From Cellulomonas sp. S1-8 (GTDB taxonomy: Bacteria > Actinomycetota > Actinomycetes > Actinomycetales > Cellulomonadaceae): a stretch of DNA of 64,000 bases. A program made the position numbers and the translations under genes. The stretch is from NCBI RefSeq assembly GCF_026184235.1, contig NZ_CP110806.1, forward strand, positions 868,001 to 932,000, written 5' to 3'. Each line of letters opens with the position of its first letter. The first letter of the stretch is position 1. A model generated the notes under the pieces. That model was not told the origin of the DNA, made no database searches, and worked only from the letters and a program-made list of their open reading frames with translations. Positions 1 to 9,067 of the stretch are shown piece by piece.

Positions 1-645
1 GTCGAGATCGCTCGCGAAGGTCACCAGGGCGTCCGGCGAGTACAGGGCGGTGAGCGCGTCGAGTGCCCTCCCGGTGGACTCGGCACGACGGCGCCACCGC
101 GCGGCGTCGTCCCCCAGCGCGACGAGCACGGTCTCGACGTCCGCCTCGAGCGCGCGCACCTCGTCGATCGCTTTCCTCTGGGCCCCGAGCCGCGCCGTCG
201 CCCGCCGGCACGTGCGCACGATCTGCGTCGCGGCATCCCGTACCGCCCGCTCGCTGTCGGGGACCGCGTCGTCGAGGGTCTGCCGCAGCTGGAACACCTG
301 CGCGTGGGCAGCCAGTGCGTCCTTCAGCACGGCCTCGAGCTCCTGCGCGCGGCGCGGTCCCAGCCGGACCCGCGCGAGCGGGAGGTCGTGGTTCGTCGCC
401 CGGACGGCGTCGTCCAGCTCGACCAGGGCGGATGCCGACCGACGGACCAGGTCCGGGGTGTCGACCTCGGCGTGCTCGTCGGCCGCTCTCGTCACCTGCC
501 GCGCACCGGAAGCCCGGGACAGCAGCCGGGCCTCGCGGCGCTGTCGCACGCGCCGGACCAGGGGCGTGCCGACCGCACCGGCGGCGGTGAGGACCACGGC
601 CACCGCCCTGGCGAGGAGCGCGGTGAGCAGGTGGGCGGCAGACAC
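1..645 (-). CDS. Unknown coiled-coil protein, C-terminus beyond window
   Basis: The reading frame is open on the minus strand from a GTG at 645 to the left edge, giving 215 codons without a stop, so the C-terminus is missing. The first 30 or so residues are hydrophobic and alanine/valine-rich (LLTALLARAVAVVLTAAGAV), followed by a basic stretch, which suggests a membrane anchor with the rest in the cytoplasm. The remainder is predicted helical, with many Leu, Ala, Glu and Arg residues typical of a coiled coil, ending in WRRRAESTGRALDAL and a TALYSP segment. A similar tail occurs, as I recall, in actinobacterial TPM-domain proteins, but no TPM domain precedes it here. The start is uncertain because no clear ribosome binding site is visible. 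It lies downstream of the helicase gene on the same strand, separated by about 195 bases. No function is proposed. Confidence 0.55.
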   Translation of the reverse strand, partial: MSAAHLLTALLARAVAVVLTAAGAVGTPLVRRVRQRREARLLSRASGARQVTRAADEHAEVDTPDLVRRSASALVELDDAVRATNHDLPLARVRLGPRRAQELEAVLKDALAAHAQVFQLRQTLDDAVPDSERAVRDAATQIVRTCRRATARLGAQRKAIDEVRALEADVETVLVALGDDAARWRRRAESTGRALDALTALYSPDALVTFASDLD

Positions 646-766
646 CAGCCGATACTGGCAGAGATGCAGACCTTCCCGACCGCCGAGTTCGCGTCGCGCG
701 ACCCGAACGTCGTTGTGGCCGTGCTGACGGTTGCCGCCCTACCGCCGTGTCCCTGCGGGCTGCGGA

Positions 767-819
767 AGTGGTCACTCGTGGTGGGTGGGTGCGGGGAAGT
801 GGGCGCACATGTGACCACT
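767..819. repeat. 9-bp inverted repeat downstream of helicase gene
   Basis: AGTGGTCAC at 767-775 is the exact reverse complement of GTGACCACT at 811-819, with 35 bases between. It lies just past the stop of the XPB-like gene and before the start of the next minus-strand gene. The spacing is too wide for a good intrinsic terminator, so a protein-binding site is as likely. No further support is visible. Confidence 0.35.
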
Positions 820-839
820 CCTGCGCCCGGTGCCACCGG

Positions 840-2486
840 TCACCGGGCTACGCCCAGGTCCTCCGCGTCCACGATCGTGTAGGCGTAGCCCTGCTCCGCC
901 AGGAAGCGCTGCCGGTGGGCCGCGAAGTCCTGGTCGACCGTGTCGCGGGCGACGACCGTGTAGAAGTGCGCGGTCTTGCCGTCGGCCTTGGGGCGCATGA
1001 TGCGGCCGAGGCGCTGCGCCTCCTCCTGCCGGGACCCGAACGACCCCGACACCTGGATCGCGACGGACGCCTCGGGCAGGTCGATGGAGAAGTTCGCGAC
1101 CTTCGACACGACGAGGGTCGTGATCTGGCCGGTGCGGAACTCCTCGAACAGGCGCTGGCGCTCCCGCACGGTCGTCTCGCCCGTGATCAGGTCGGAACCG
1201 AGGTGCTCGGCGAGGTCGTGCAGCTGGTCGAGGTACTGGCCGATGACCAGCGTCTGCTCACCGGCGTGCTTCGCGACGAGCGCGTCGACGACCCGGTTCT
1301 TGCCCGCGGCGGTGGCCGCGAGCCGGTACCGGTCCTCCGGCTCCGCCGTCGCGTACGTCATGCGCTCGTGGTCGGGCAGCGTCAGACGCACCTCGACGCA
1401 CTCGGCCGGCGCGATGTACCCCTGCGCCTCGATGTCCTTCCACGGGGCGTCGAACCGCTTGGGCCCGATCAGCGTGAACACCTCGTCCTCGCGGCCGTCC
1501 TCGCGCACGAGCGTCGCCGTCAGCCCGAGCCGACGACGCGCCTGCAGGTCGGCCGTCATGCGGAAGACCGGCGCAGGCAGCAGGTGGACCTCGTCGTACA
1601 CGACGAGTCCCCAGTCGCGGGCGTCGAGCAGCTCGAGGTGCGTGTACACGCCCTTCCGCTTCGTCGTCAGCACCTGGTAGGTCGCGATCGTGACGGGCCG
1701 GATCTCCTTGCGCGTGCCGGAGTACTCGCCGATCTCGTCCTCGGTGAGCGTGGTCCGCTTGACCAGCTCGTCGCGCCACTGCCGCGCGGAGACGGTGTTG
1801 GTCACCAGGATCAGCGTCGTCGTCGACGACCGCGCCATGGCCCCCGCCCCGACGAGCGTCTTGCCGGCGCCGCAGGGCAGCACCACGACGCCCGACCCGC
1901 CGTGGAAGAACCCGTCGATGGCCTGCTGCTGGTACGGCCGCAGCGACCAGCCGTCCTCCAGCAGGCCGATCGCGTGGGCCTCGCCGTTCACGTACCCGGC
2001 GAGGTCCTCGGCCGGCCAGCCGAGCTTGACGAGCACCTGCTTGAGGTGGCCGCGCTCGGACGGGTGCACGACGACGTCCGTCGCGTCGAGACGCTCGCCG
2101 AGCAGGCCCGCGGTGCGCCGCGACTTCATGACCTCGGCGAGCACCGCCGCGTCGAGCGCGTGCAGCACCAGGCCGTGCACCGGGTCCTGGACCAGCTGCA
2201 GGCGGCCGTACCGCGACATGATCTCGGCCACGTCGACGAGCAGCGCGTGCGGCACGGGGTAGCGGCTGAACTCCAGGAGCGTGTCGACGACCTGCTCGGC
2301 GTCGTGCCCGGCGGCGCGCGCGTTCCACAGGCCCAGCGGGGTCAGCCGGTAGGTGTGGACGTGCTCGGGGGCGCGCTCGAGCTCGGCGAACGGGGCGATG
2401 GCACGGCGGCACGCGTCGGCCTGGTCGTGGTCGACCTCCAGCAGGAGGGTCTTGTCGGACTGGACGATCAGCGGGCCGTCGGGCAC
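840..2486 (-). CDS. XPB-like superfamily 2 DNA repair helicase
   Basis: The 548-residue protein is a bacterial homologue of the XPB/ERCC3 3'-5' helicase, an ATP-driven DNA translocase linked to nucleotide excision repair. Residues 1-180 form the usual N-terminal damage-recognition-like region. Walker A is LPCGAGKT at about 203-210, the DEVH box is at about 298-301, motif III is LTATLVREDG, and motif VI is QEEAQRLGRIMRP near 495-507. Length and motif order are normal for the family. The start is GTG with AGGGAG eight bases upstream. It follows the helicase-associated protein gene on the same strand, the standard actinobacterial pairing, across a 120-base gap that contains two identical palindromes. 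These may control the gene locally. Confidence 0.95.
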   Translation of the reverse strand: MPDGPLIVQSDKTLLLEVDHDQADACRRAIAPFAELERAPEHVHTYRLTPLGLWNARAAGHDAEQVVDTLLEFSRYPVPHALLVDVAEIMSRYGRLQLVQDPVHGLVLHALDAAVLAEVMKSRRTAGLLGERLDATDVVVHPSERGHLKQVLVKLGWPAEDLAGYVNGEAHAIGLLEDGWSLRPYQQQAIDGFFHGGSGVVVLPCGAGKTLVGAGAMARSSTTTLILVTNTVSARQWRDELVKRTTLTEDEIGEYSGTRKEIRPVTIATYQVLTTKRKGVYTHLELLDARDWGLVVYDEVHLLPAPVFRMTADLQARRRLGLTATLVREDGREDEVFTLIGPKRFDAPWKDIEAQGYIAPAECVEVRLTLPDHERMTYATAEPEDRYRLAATAAGKNRVVDALVAKHAGEQTLVIGQYLDQLHDLAEHLGSDLITGETTVRERQRLFEEFRTGQITTLVVSKVANFSIDLPEASVAIQVSGSFGSRQEEAQRLGRIMRPKADGKTAHFYTVVARDTVDQDFAAHRQRFLAEQGYAYTIVDAEDLGVAR

Positions 2487-2508
2487 TCGGGTTCTCCCTG
2501 GGATCGGT

Positions 2509-2572
2509 GGTCTCGCGAGACCGAGACTTCTGGGCCGTGCGGTCCCGGGTTTCTCGGTCTCGCGAGACCGAG
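2509..2572. promoter_or_regulatory. Two copies of a GGTCTCGCGAGACC palindrome
   Basis: The perfect 14-bp palindrome GGTCTCGCGAGACC occurs at 2509-2522 and again at 2556-2569. The second copy extends to a perfect 20-bp palindrome, CTCGGTCTCGCGAGACCGAG, at 2553-2572. The two centres are 47 bp apart. Both lie in the 120-base gap between the helicase-associated gene and the start of the XPB-like gene. The paired arrangement suggests a dimeric regulator binding site in front of the helicase, although two small RNA hairpins are also possible. Confidence 0.55.
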
Positions 2573-2606
2573 GTGTCGGGGGGTGGTGGGCCCGGTTCTC
2601 TCGGGT

Positions 2607-4988
2607 TCACGGGGTGGGCGGGTCGGCGGGGGTGACGTCGGCGATGCGGTGGACCGCGACGGTGAGCTCGGCCTCGCGGCGCGGGTCGAGGGCCCGCAGC
2701 CGGCCGCCGTCGACCTTCAGCGGGCGGACGAGCCGACGTTCGGCGCGCCCGTCGGCGCCCACGATCTCGACCCACACGGACGTCTTCGCCTGCGCCGCCT
2801 CCCGCAGCACGACCAACACGTCCCCGACCTCGGATGTTCCGCGACGCTCCCCGCCGCCACCGTCCGCGCCCGTGCTCCCGGCAGCCCGCACGCCCCCGCC
2901 GGACGCCACGGCGGGTGGGGTCCGGCGCCCGGTGGTGGACGGCTGGTGGGTCGGCGGCGTGCGCAGCGGCCGTGGCGGGACCGAGGCCGGCAGCGAGGAC
3001 ACGGCCGCCTCCGGCGCGTCGGAGCGGCGCAGGGTCGCGACGACGGCTGCGGCGCGGTCCGGCACCTGACGGTCGGGCGGCGGGGTGGACCGCCGGCCGC
3101 GCGCCCGGACGCGGCGCTCGGGCGCGACGGCGTGCACGACGACGCCGCGCGCGTCCTCGGCGACGGGTGCGAGCCCGCGGGCGCGCAGCGCGGCGAGCAG
3201 CTCCGCCGGGGACGCGTCGGCGACGAGGACGGTGGGTGCGAGCAGCCGCAGCCCCAGGACGGCGAGTCGTGGGTCGTCGGCCAGGCCGGCGAGCAACGTG
3301 GGGTCGTCGGCGCGCACGTACGACGACGCGGCGCCCGCCCGCACCCGCCCGTGGCGGCGGGCGACGTCCCGCACGAGGTACTCCAGGGCCTGCGGCACGC
3401 GGCCGCGGGCCGCCGCGGACAGCCGTCCGAGCAGGTCGTCGGCGCTGGTGCCCGCGTCGAGCGCCCGCAGCACGGAGTCGGCGGTGAACCGCACGGTGAC
3501 GGCCCCGCCGCGCGACTCGACGTCCGCGGCGCGTTCCAGCAGGTCCTCGAGGTCCTCACCGGGGCGCCCGGGGACGACGCCCGTGAGGTCGCCCTGCAGC
3601 AGGATCTCGTCGACGGGGGCGGGCAGGTCGGCGGCCAGCGCGGCGGCCGCGTCGGCGTCGGTGAGCAGCGCGCGCCCCGCCGAGGCCAGTGCGCCCGCGC
3701 CCAGGACGCCGAGGCGTGCGGCGTCGGCCAGGACGGCGTCGACCGCGGACAGCGGCGGCACCGACCGGGGCGAGCGCCAGCGCAGCGCCCGGTGGACGTC
3801 CTCGGCGGCGACGGCCGCACCGGCGGGCGCCGCGGCGAGCACGTCGAGCACCGCGCGCCGCAGCCGCGGCACCCACGGCCGCGTCAGCTCGGGGTCGAGG
3901 GCGGCGCGCAGGGCTCCGCGCTCGTCGCGTCCGCCGACGAGCCACGGCGTGCGCGCCGACGTGAGCCACGCACGCGCGAGCGCCGCCCACCGCGGGGGCA
4001 CGTCGCGCGCGGCCCACACGTCGGCCTCGAGCGTCGGGACGAACACCGGGGACTCCTCGCCGTCGTCGGCGAGCAGGCCCGCGGCCGCGGCCGTCTCGAC
4101 GAGCCACGCGGCGTGCGCGTCGTCGACGTCGAGGCCCAGCGCGGTGCGGTGCAGGTCGCGCGCACCCAGGCCGCCGGCGCGCAGGACGTTGGGCGGCGCC
4201 TGCTCCCAGCGGATCAGCAGCTGCCGGACCAGCCGCACGGTCTGCTCGGCCGCGGCGGCGGACTCCGCCGCGACGAGCGCCGTGGCCCGCACGGGAGCGC
4301 CGGTGAACACGGGCGGGAGCGCCGGGGCGCGGTGCGTGCGGCCGTCGCGCAGCGCGAGCGCGACGGGCCGCGGCAGGATCACGTGACGCCCGTCCCCGCG
4401 GGTCAGCAGCCCGCGTGCGAGCAGCCACGCCACGGCGTCACCGGCGCTCGTGCCGGCGGGCGGCACGAGCCCCACGGGCGGCCCCCACGTCAGCGCGTCG
4501 AGGACCTGCGCGGCGCCGGCGGGCGCGTCGGCGAGCAGGGCCGCGGGGTCTGCGGGCGGCGTGGGGTCGCCAGCCGCCGCGGGTGCGAGCCCGGCGGGTG
4601 ACGCACCCAGGGCGTCGACGAGGCCCGGTGCGGCGTGCAGGCCGCCGTCGTCGTCGGGCCACAGCAGCGCGAGCGCCACGGCGTCGTCGACGGCCCGGTC
4701 CACCGCGGCCTGGTCGTCGGGGCCCGTGCCCACCGCCGCGTGCACCGCGGCGCGCGACGGCGCGGGCGTCCCGGGGGTCGCGGTGACGACGACGACCGAC
4801 TCGACGACCTGCAGCACGGCCGCGTCGACCCAGGTCAGGACGCGGTCCAGGCTCGAGCGGCTCGTCGCGCGGGCCGCCAGGGACGCGAGCGTCGCGGGGT
4901 GCGGCGTGGCCAGGTCCGGGCGGCGCACGAGCAGCGCGACGAGCTCGTCGTCGCTGCGTGCGCGCAGGTACCCGGTGAACGTGGCCAT
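2607..4988 (-). CDS. Helicase-associated (Helicase_C_3-type) protein
   Basis: The 793-residue protein is the large helicase-associated partner that precedes XPB-like helicases in Actinobacteria. It begins MATFTGYLRARSDDELVALL, the characteristic N-terminus, and continues as an Ala/Leu/Asp-rich alpha-helical protein. The C-terminal 200 residues match the helicase C-terminal-like domain: an FTADSVLRALDAG segment, a DDPTLLAGLADDPRLAVLGL segment and then a basic linker. The frame stays open upstream to 5705, but the ATG at 4988 is chosen because it begins the conserved sequence. A -10-like TATCGT lies exactly seven bases before it, implying a leaderless message. The last 90 residues form a small beta-rich domain. 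Its role is presumed to be support of XPB function in DNA repair and is otherwise uncharacterised. Confidence 0.88.
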   Translation of the reverse strand: MATFTGYLRARSDDELVALLVRRPDLATPHPATLASLAARATSRSSLDRVLTWVDAAVLQVVESVVVVTATPGTPAPSRAAVHAAVGTGPDDQAAVDRAVDDAVALALLWPDDDGGLHAAPGLVDALGASPAGLAPAAAGDPTPPADPAALLADAPAGAAQVLDALTWGPPVGLVPPAGTSAGDAVAWLLARGLLTRGDGRHVILPRPVALALRDGRTHRAPALPPVFTGAPVRATALVAAESAAAAEQTVRLVRQLLIRWEQAPPNVLRAGGLGARDLHRTALGLDVDDAHAAWLVETAAAAGLLADDGEESPVFVPTLEADVWAARDVPPRWAALARAWLTSARTPWLVGGRDERGALRAALDPELTRPWVPRLRRAVLDVLAAAPAGAAVAAEDVHRALRWRSPRSVPPLSAVDAVLADAARLGVLGAGALASAGRALLTDADAAAALAADLPAPVDEILLQGDLTGVVPGRPGEDLEDLLERAADVESRGGAVTVRFTADSVLRALDAGTSADDLLGRLSAAARGRVPQALEYLVRDVARRHGRVRAGAASSYVRADDPTLLAGLADDPRLAVLGLRLLAPTVLVADASPAELLAALRARGLAPVAEDARGVVVHAVAPERRVRARGRRSTPPPDRQVPDRAAAVVATLRRSDAPEAAVSSLPASVPPRPLRTPPTHQPSTTGRRTPPAVASGGGVRAAGSTGADGGGGERRGTSEVGDVLVVLREAAQAKTSVWVEIVGADGRAERRLVRPLKVDGGRLRALDPRREAELTVAVHRIADVTPADPPTP

Positions 4989-4995
4989 CCGCACC

Positions 4996-5001
4996 ACGAT
5001 A
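4996..5001 (-). promoter_or_regulatory. -10-like hexamer TATCGT, leaderless start
   Basis: On the minus strand TATCGT is followed by seven bases and then the ATG of the helicase-associated gene. Transcription would therefore begin at or beside the A of the start codon. No ribosome binding site is present, consistent with a leaderless mRNA. Confidence 0.5.
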
Positions 5002-5073
5002 CGTGCGTCCTGCGCGGTCCCGGTGCCGAGCCCCGAAGTTCTGGGGCCGAGCCTCGTGCCGAGCCTCGTGCCG

Positions 5074-5994
5074 TCAGGCAGGCCCGGGCGCAGGCGTGGG
5101 ACCGTCCCCGCCCGTCGGCGGCGGGGTGGTCGGGTCGGGGGACGGCGAGGCCGTCGGCCCCGGGACGTCGGGCGGGGTCCACAGGGTCGGCTCGGGGCTC
5201 GGTCGGGGGTCGGTGGTGGGGTCCGCCGCGGGGTCGGCCGGCGTCGGGTCCGGGACCGTGCCGGCCGGCGGGGCGGTGGGCGGCGGTGCCGACGGGGTCG
5301 GGGAACGGGTCGCCCGCGCGCCGGGGGTCGTCGGGGCGGGTGCCGGTGAGCCTCCCGGCGTCGCGGTGGCGCGGGAGGACGCCGCGGGGCTGGGCGCGAG
5401 CGCCGCGACGAGCGTCGCGAGCGCCTCCCGGTGGGCGGCCACCTCGGTCCGCAGGCGCTCCTCCTCCTGCATCGACGTCGGCGCGGCGTAGGCGTCGAGC
5501 CACGCCTGCGCGGCCTCGACTGCCGTCCCCAGCTCGCGGAGCTCGGGCAGGTCGACCGCCTGCGCCTGCCACCCCGACCACGTCGCCCGGGCCACGGCCA
5601 GGTCCACCCGGAGGCGGCCCACCTCGCGCGCCAGCTCGGTCGTCGCGGGCGCCTCGGCGGTGACGGTGGTGGACGGGGTGGGCGCGGCGGCCGCGCCGCC
5701 GTCACCCCGGGTGCCCCCGATGGCGGTTGCGGTCACGGCTGCTGTGATCACCAGCGCCGCCGCGGTCGCGGCCAGCGTCGCGGGGGGCACGCGACGACGC
5801 CCGGGACCCGCGGCACGAGGCGGCACGACGGCCTGCGCGGGGTCCTGCACGGCGGCCTGCGCGGGATCCCGCACGACGGCCTGCGGGTGGGGCGGGGCAC
5901 CCGGGACCGGTGCCCACGACGGCGTGCGTCGGGGACCCGTCGGCGGCTCGTCCGGCGACGCCGCGGGGCCGCCGGCGCCGGCGCTCGTGGACAC
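5074..5994 (-). CDS. Single-pass membrane protein with coiled coil and Pro/Thr-rich tail
   Basis: The 306-residue protein has a proline-rich cytoplasmic N-terminus of about 70 residues and a basic stop (GRRRVPP). One transmembrane helix follows near residues 76-98 (ALVITAAVTATAI), then a helical segment of about 110 residues with a coiled-coil pattern. The last 110 residues are a low-complexity Pro/Thr/Ser tail. The topology suggests an extracytoplasmic stalk reaching into the cell wall. The GTG start at 5994 is preceded by TACCCT and seven bases, so the message is probably leaderless. I do not recognise a family, and the gene stands alone between the helicase pair and a divergently placed amidohydrolase. 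Confidence 0.7.
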   Translation of the reverse strand: MSTSAGAGGPAASPDEPPTGPRRTPSWAPVPGAPPHPQAVVRDPAQAAVQDPAQAVVPPRAAGPGRRRVPPATLAATAAALVITAAVTATAIGGTRGDGGAAAAPTPSTTVTAEAPATTELAREVGRLRVDLAVARATWSGWQAQAVDLPELRELGTAVEAAQAWLDAYAAPTSMQEEERLRTEVAAHREALATLVAALAPSPAASSRATATPGGSPAPAPTTPGARATRSPTPSAPPPTAPPAGTVPDPTPADPAADPTTDPRPSPEPTLWTPPDVPGPTASPSPDPTTPPPTGGDGPTPAPGPA

Positions 5995-6001
5995 GGGGGC
6001 A

Positions 6002-6007
6002 AGGGTA
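6002..6007 (-). promoter_or_regulatory. -10-like hexamer TACCCT, leaderless start
   Basis: TACCCT on the minus strand lies seven bases before the GTG at 5994, with no ribosome binding site between. The geometry is the same as at 4996-5001. Confidence 0.45.
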
Positions 6008-6205
6008 GGCAGCCCCGGGCCGTCGACGTGCCGCGACGCGGCACCCGGGCCGCGGACCCCCCGAACGTGGGACGGCACCCGGGTGGCGGTACTCCTCCCG
6101 CCGCGTCCACCGCGTGCACCGCGTCCGCCGCGTCCACCGCGCCGGCCGTGCCTGCCGCGTCCGCGTGCCCGCGTCGGGGCCCCCCGGCTGTGGCAGGGTG
6201 GCCGC

Positions 6206-7450
6206 ATGGGGCTGGACGAGTGCAGGGTGCTGGACGAGGGCGTGCTGGCGGCCCTCCGCGACGACGCCGCACTGGAGCTGCCGCGCACGGCCGCGCTGCG
6301 CCACGCGCTGCACCGCGTCCCGGAGACGGGCCTGGACCTGCCGCTCACGCAGGCGCTCGTGGTCGACGCGCTCGCGGACCTCGACGTCGAGGTGGTCACG
6401 GGACGCGGTCTGTCGTCGGTCACGGCCGTGCTCCGCGGCGCCAGGCCGGGCCCGGCGGTGCTGCTGCGCGGCGACATGGACGCCCTGCCGGTCACCGAGC
6501 AGACCGACGAGGAGTTCACGTCGCAGCACCCGGGCGTCATGCACGCGTGCGGTCACGACCTGCACGTCGCGGGGCTCGTCGGTGCGGCGCGGCTGCTCGC
6601 GGCGCGCCGGGAGCAGATCGCCGGGTCCGTCGTCCTGATGTTCCAGCCGGGCGAGGAGGGGCACGGCGGTGCGCGCGTCATGCTCGAGGAGGGTGTCCTG
6701 GACGCCGCCGGCACGCGCGTCGTCGCGGCGTACGGGGTGCACGTCATGGCCGCGACGATCCCGCTGGGCGTCGTCGCGTCGCGCCCGGGCACGCTCATGG
6801 CGGCGTCGGACACGGTGCGCGTCACCGTCCACGGCCGCGGCGGGCACGGCTCCAAGCCGTACCTCGCGGCCGACCCCGTCCCGGTGGCCGCCGAGATCGT
6901 GCTCGCGCTGCAGGCGATGGTCACGCGGCAGTTCGACGTGTTCGACCCCGTCGTCGTGTCGGTCGGCCGCATCGCGGCGGGCACCAAGGACAACGTCATC
7001 CCGGACCTGGCGCACCTGGACGCGACGGTCCGCACGTTCAGCCCGGCGACGCACGCGGCGGTGCCCGACCGGATCGACCGGCTCTGCCAGCACGTCGCGG
7101 CGGCGCACGGCCTGAGCGCGACGGTCGACTACCGCCGCGGCTACCCGGTGACGGTCAACGACGCGGGCGAGGTCGCGCGGGCGCAACGCCTCACGCGCGG
7201 GTTGTACGGCGAGCAGGCGTGGGTCGACGCGCCGACGCCCGTGCCGGGGGCCGAGGACTTCTCGTACGTCCTGCAGGAGGTGCCCGGCGCGTTCGTGTTC
7301 GTCGGTGCGACGCCCGCGGGCGACGACCCGCAGACCGCCCCGTACAACCACTCGCCGCGTGCGCGCTTCTCCGACGAGGCCCTGACGACGAGCTCGGCGG
7401 TCCTCGCGGCGCTCGCGCTCGACCGGCTCGCGCAGGACGCGCCCGCCTGA
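6206..7450 (+). CDS. M20-family metallo-amidohydrolase
   Basis: The 414-residue enzyme belongs to the M20 aminoacylase/hippurate hydrolase-like amidohydrolases, which hydrolyse N-acyl or related amide bonds of amino acids with two metal ions in the cytoplasm. Metal and catalytic motifs are visible: RGDMDALP near residue 95, MHACGHDLHVAG near 112-123, QPGEEGHGGARVM with the catalytic Glu pair near 150, and a late EDFSYVLQEVPGAF. A GGHGSKPYLAADP segment marks the dimerisation domain. The ATG at 6206 is chosen because the family N-terminus begins a few residues later. A CAGGGT hexamer six bases upstream suggests a leaderless start. It converges on the phosphoglycosyl transferase gene with only seven bases between the stops. 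The exact substrate cannot be read from the sequence. Confidence 0.9.
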   Translation: MGLDECRVLDEGVLAALRDDAALELPRTAALRHALHRVPETGLDLPLTQALVVDALADLDVEVVTGRGLSSVTAVLRGARPGPAVLLRGDMDALPVTEQTDEEFTSQHPGVMHACGHDLHVAGLVGAARLLAARREQIAGSVVLMFQPGEEGHGGARVMLEEGVLDAAGTRVVAAYGVHVMAATIPLGVVASRPGTLMAASDTVRVTVHGRGGHGSKPYLAADPVPVAAEIVLALQAMVTRQFDVFDPVVVSVGRIAAGTKDNVIPDLAHLDATVRTFSPATHAAVPDRIDRLCQHVAAAHGLSATVDYRRGYPVTVNDAGEVARAQRLTRGLYGEQAWVDAPTPVPGAEDFSYVLQEVPGAFVFVGATPAGDDPQTAPYNHSPRARFSDEALTTSSAVLAALALDRLAQDAPA

Positions 7451-7457
7451 CGGCCCG

Positions 7458-8984
7458 TCAGTACGCCCCGGCGCGTGCCAGCACGCACCGGAACGTGCGC
7501 AGGATGATCATGAGGTCCCCGGACAGCGACCAGTTCTCGACGTACGACAGGTCGAGCTGCACGCTCTCCTCCCACGACAGGTCCGACCGTCCGCTGACCT
7601 GCCACAGGCCCGTGATGCCGGGCTTGGAGAGCAGGCGGCGGTGCACGTCGCCGTCGTAGCGGGCGACCTCGCGCGGCAGCGGCGGACGCGGGCCGACGAC
7701 GGACATGGTGCCGACGAAGGCGTTGAGGAACTGCGGCAGCTCGTCGAGCGACCAGGCGCGCAGGACGTGGCCGACGCGCGTCACGCGCGGGTCGTCCTGC
7801 AGCTTGAACAGGACGCCGGCGCCCTGGTTCGCCTGCTGCAGCGCGGTGAGCCGCGTCTCGGCGTCGACGACCATCGTGCGGAACTTCAGCATCGTGAACA
7901 GCTGCTCGTGGTTGCCGACGCGCTGCTGCCGGAACAGGACGGGCCCGCCGTCGTCGAGCTTGATCGCCACGGCCACGGCCAGCAGCAGCGGTGAGAGCAG
8001 GACGAGCGCGGCGGACGACACCACCACGTCCACGACGCGCTTGGCCGCGTACGCCACGCCCGTGTACGTCGGCAGGGACAGGTGGACCAGCGGCATGCCC
8101 TCGACGGGACGCAGGTGGATCCGCGGGCCGGCGACGTACGTGACGCTGCTCGGCAGGACGAGCTCGGTGGCCGCACCCTCGAGCGACCACCCGAGGCGGC
8201 GGATCTGCCCGCGGCCGCCGGGCAGGTCGCCCGCGAGCACGACGGTCGTCACGCGCGGGTGGTGCGCGCGGTCCACGAGCTCACCGAGGCCGAACGTCTC
8301 GACGTCGTCGATGCGGGTGCCGGGTTCCGGGTCGGCGTCGGTGAGCGCGATGCCGACGACCCGGAAGCCCGCGCGGTGGTTGCGCCGCAGGTCGTGCAGC
8401 ATCGGCACGACGTCCCGGCGGGGACCCACGAGCAACGCGTTGCGCTTGCACCGCCCGGCGGCCCGCCACGTGATGAGGCGGTGACGCCACGTCAGGCGCA
8501 TGGCCATGAGCCCCAGCAGGCCGATGCCGAACGCCCCGGCCAGGGTGTCGCGCGCGATCGCCGCGTACCCCAGGAACGCCGCGCTCATCACGGAGCCGAG
8601 CGCGAACACGGACGCGTTGAGCACGCGCTGCTGCTCGGTGACACCGACCGCGAGGATGCGCTCGGAGCGCGAGCGCACCGCCGCGAGCGCCAGCAGCCAC
8701 ACCGCGACGACGCCCGCGAGCCACGCCGACGTCGGCACCTCGACGCCGAAGAACGTGACGGCGGGGTCGCGCCGACCCCACCACCACCACGCGGCGACCG
8801 TGGCGGTGGTGACGACGACGGTGTCGCTGACCAGCAGCAGCGCGCGGAACCGGACGACCCAGGCGGGCCGGCGCGGCCCGCGGGTGTACGTCCGTGCCGG
8901 GTCCCAGCGCAGCGCGTGCGGCGTGGGTCGTCCGGCGCCCGGCGCCCGGCGCCCGCGCGTCGTCACCTCGTGGTCCACGACCAT
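7458..8984 (-). CDS. Polyprenyl-phosphate sugar-1-phosphate transferase (WbaP/CpsE-like)
   Basis: The 508-residue membrane enzyme starts EPS repeat-unit synthesis by moving a sugar-1-phosphate from a nucleotide sugar to undecaprenyl phosphate. Four to five hydrophobic helices fill residues 45-170, followed by a soluble Rossmann-like segment (NALLVGPRRDVV). The catalytic domain covers the last 200 residues: a membrane helix after YAAKRVVDVVVSSAAL, FRQQRVGNHEQLFTMLKFRTM, DELPQFLNAFVGTMSVVGPRP, and KPGITGLWQVSGRSDLSWEE. AGGGGG lies just before the ATG. It is the last gene of the first EPS locus and gives that locus its own initiating transferase. Sugar specificity is unknown. Confidence 0.93.
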   Translation of the reverse strand: MVVDHEVTTRGRRAPGAGRPTPHALRWDPARTYTRGPRRPAWVVRFRALLLVSDTVVVTTATVAAWWWWGRRDPAVTFFGVEVPTSAWLAGVVAVWLLALAAVRSRSERILAVGVTEQQRVLNASVFALGSVMSAAFLGYAAIARDTLAGAFGIGLLGLMAMRLTWRHRLITWRAAGRCKRNALLVGPRRDVVPMLHDLRRNHRAGFRVVGIALTDADPEPGTRIDDVETFGLGELVDRAHHPRVTTVVLAGDLPGGRGQIRRLGWSLEGAATELVLPSSVTYVAGPRIHLRPVEGMPLVHLSLPTYTGVAYAAKRVVDVVVSSAALVLLSPLLLAVAVAIKLDDGGPVLFRQQRVGNHEQLFTMLKFRTMVVDAETRLTALQQANQGAGVLFKLQDDPRVTRVGHVLRAWSLDELPQFLNAFVGTMSVVGPRPPLPREVARYDGDVHRRLLSKPGITGLWQVSGRSDLSWEESVQLDLSYVENWSLSGDLMIILRTFRCVLARAGAY

Positions 8985-9067
8985 GGTGCCCCCTGGTGCG
9001 GTCGGTGCGGTCGGTGCCGACGGCTGGCGCCGGCGGATGTCGGTGGCGGCTGCGGCGTCCTCCGCGC

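Noticed and set aside
747..4601. Very long plus-strand open frame of about 1284 codons
   Set aside because: It is antisense to the helicase and helicase-associated genes, its translation is arginine/glutamine/valine-rich without any motif, and such frames are normal shadows in very GC-rich DNA.
8985..9067. Short tandem GGTGCGGTC-like repeats between two EPS genes
   Set aside because: Only two to three imperfect copies; probably simple GC-rich slippage without function.
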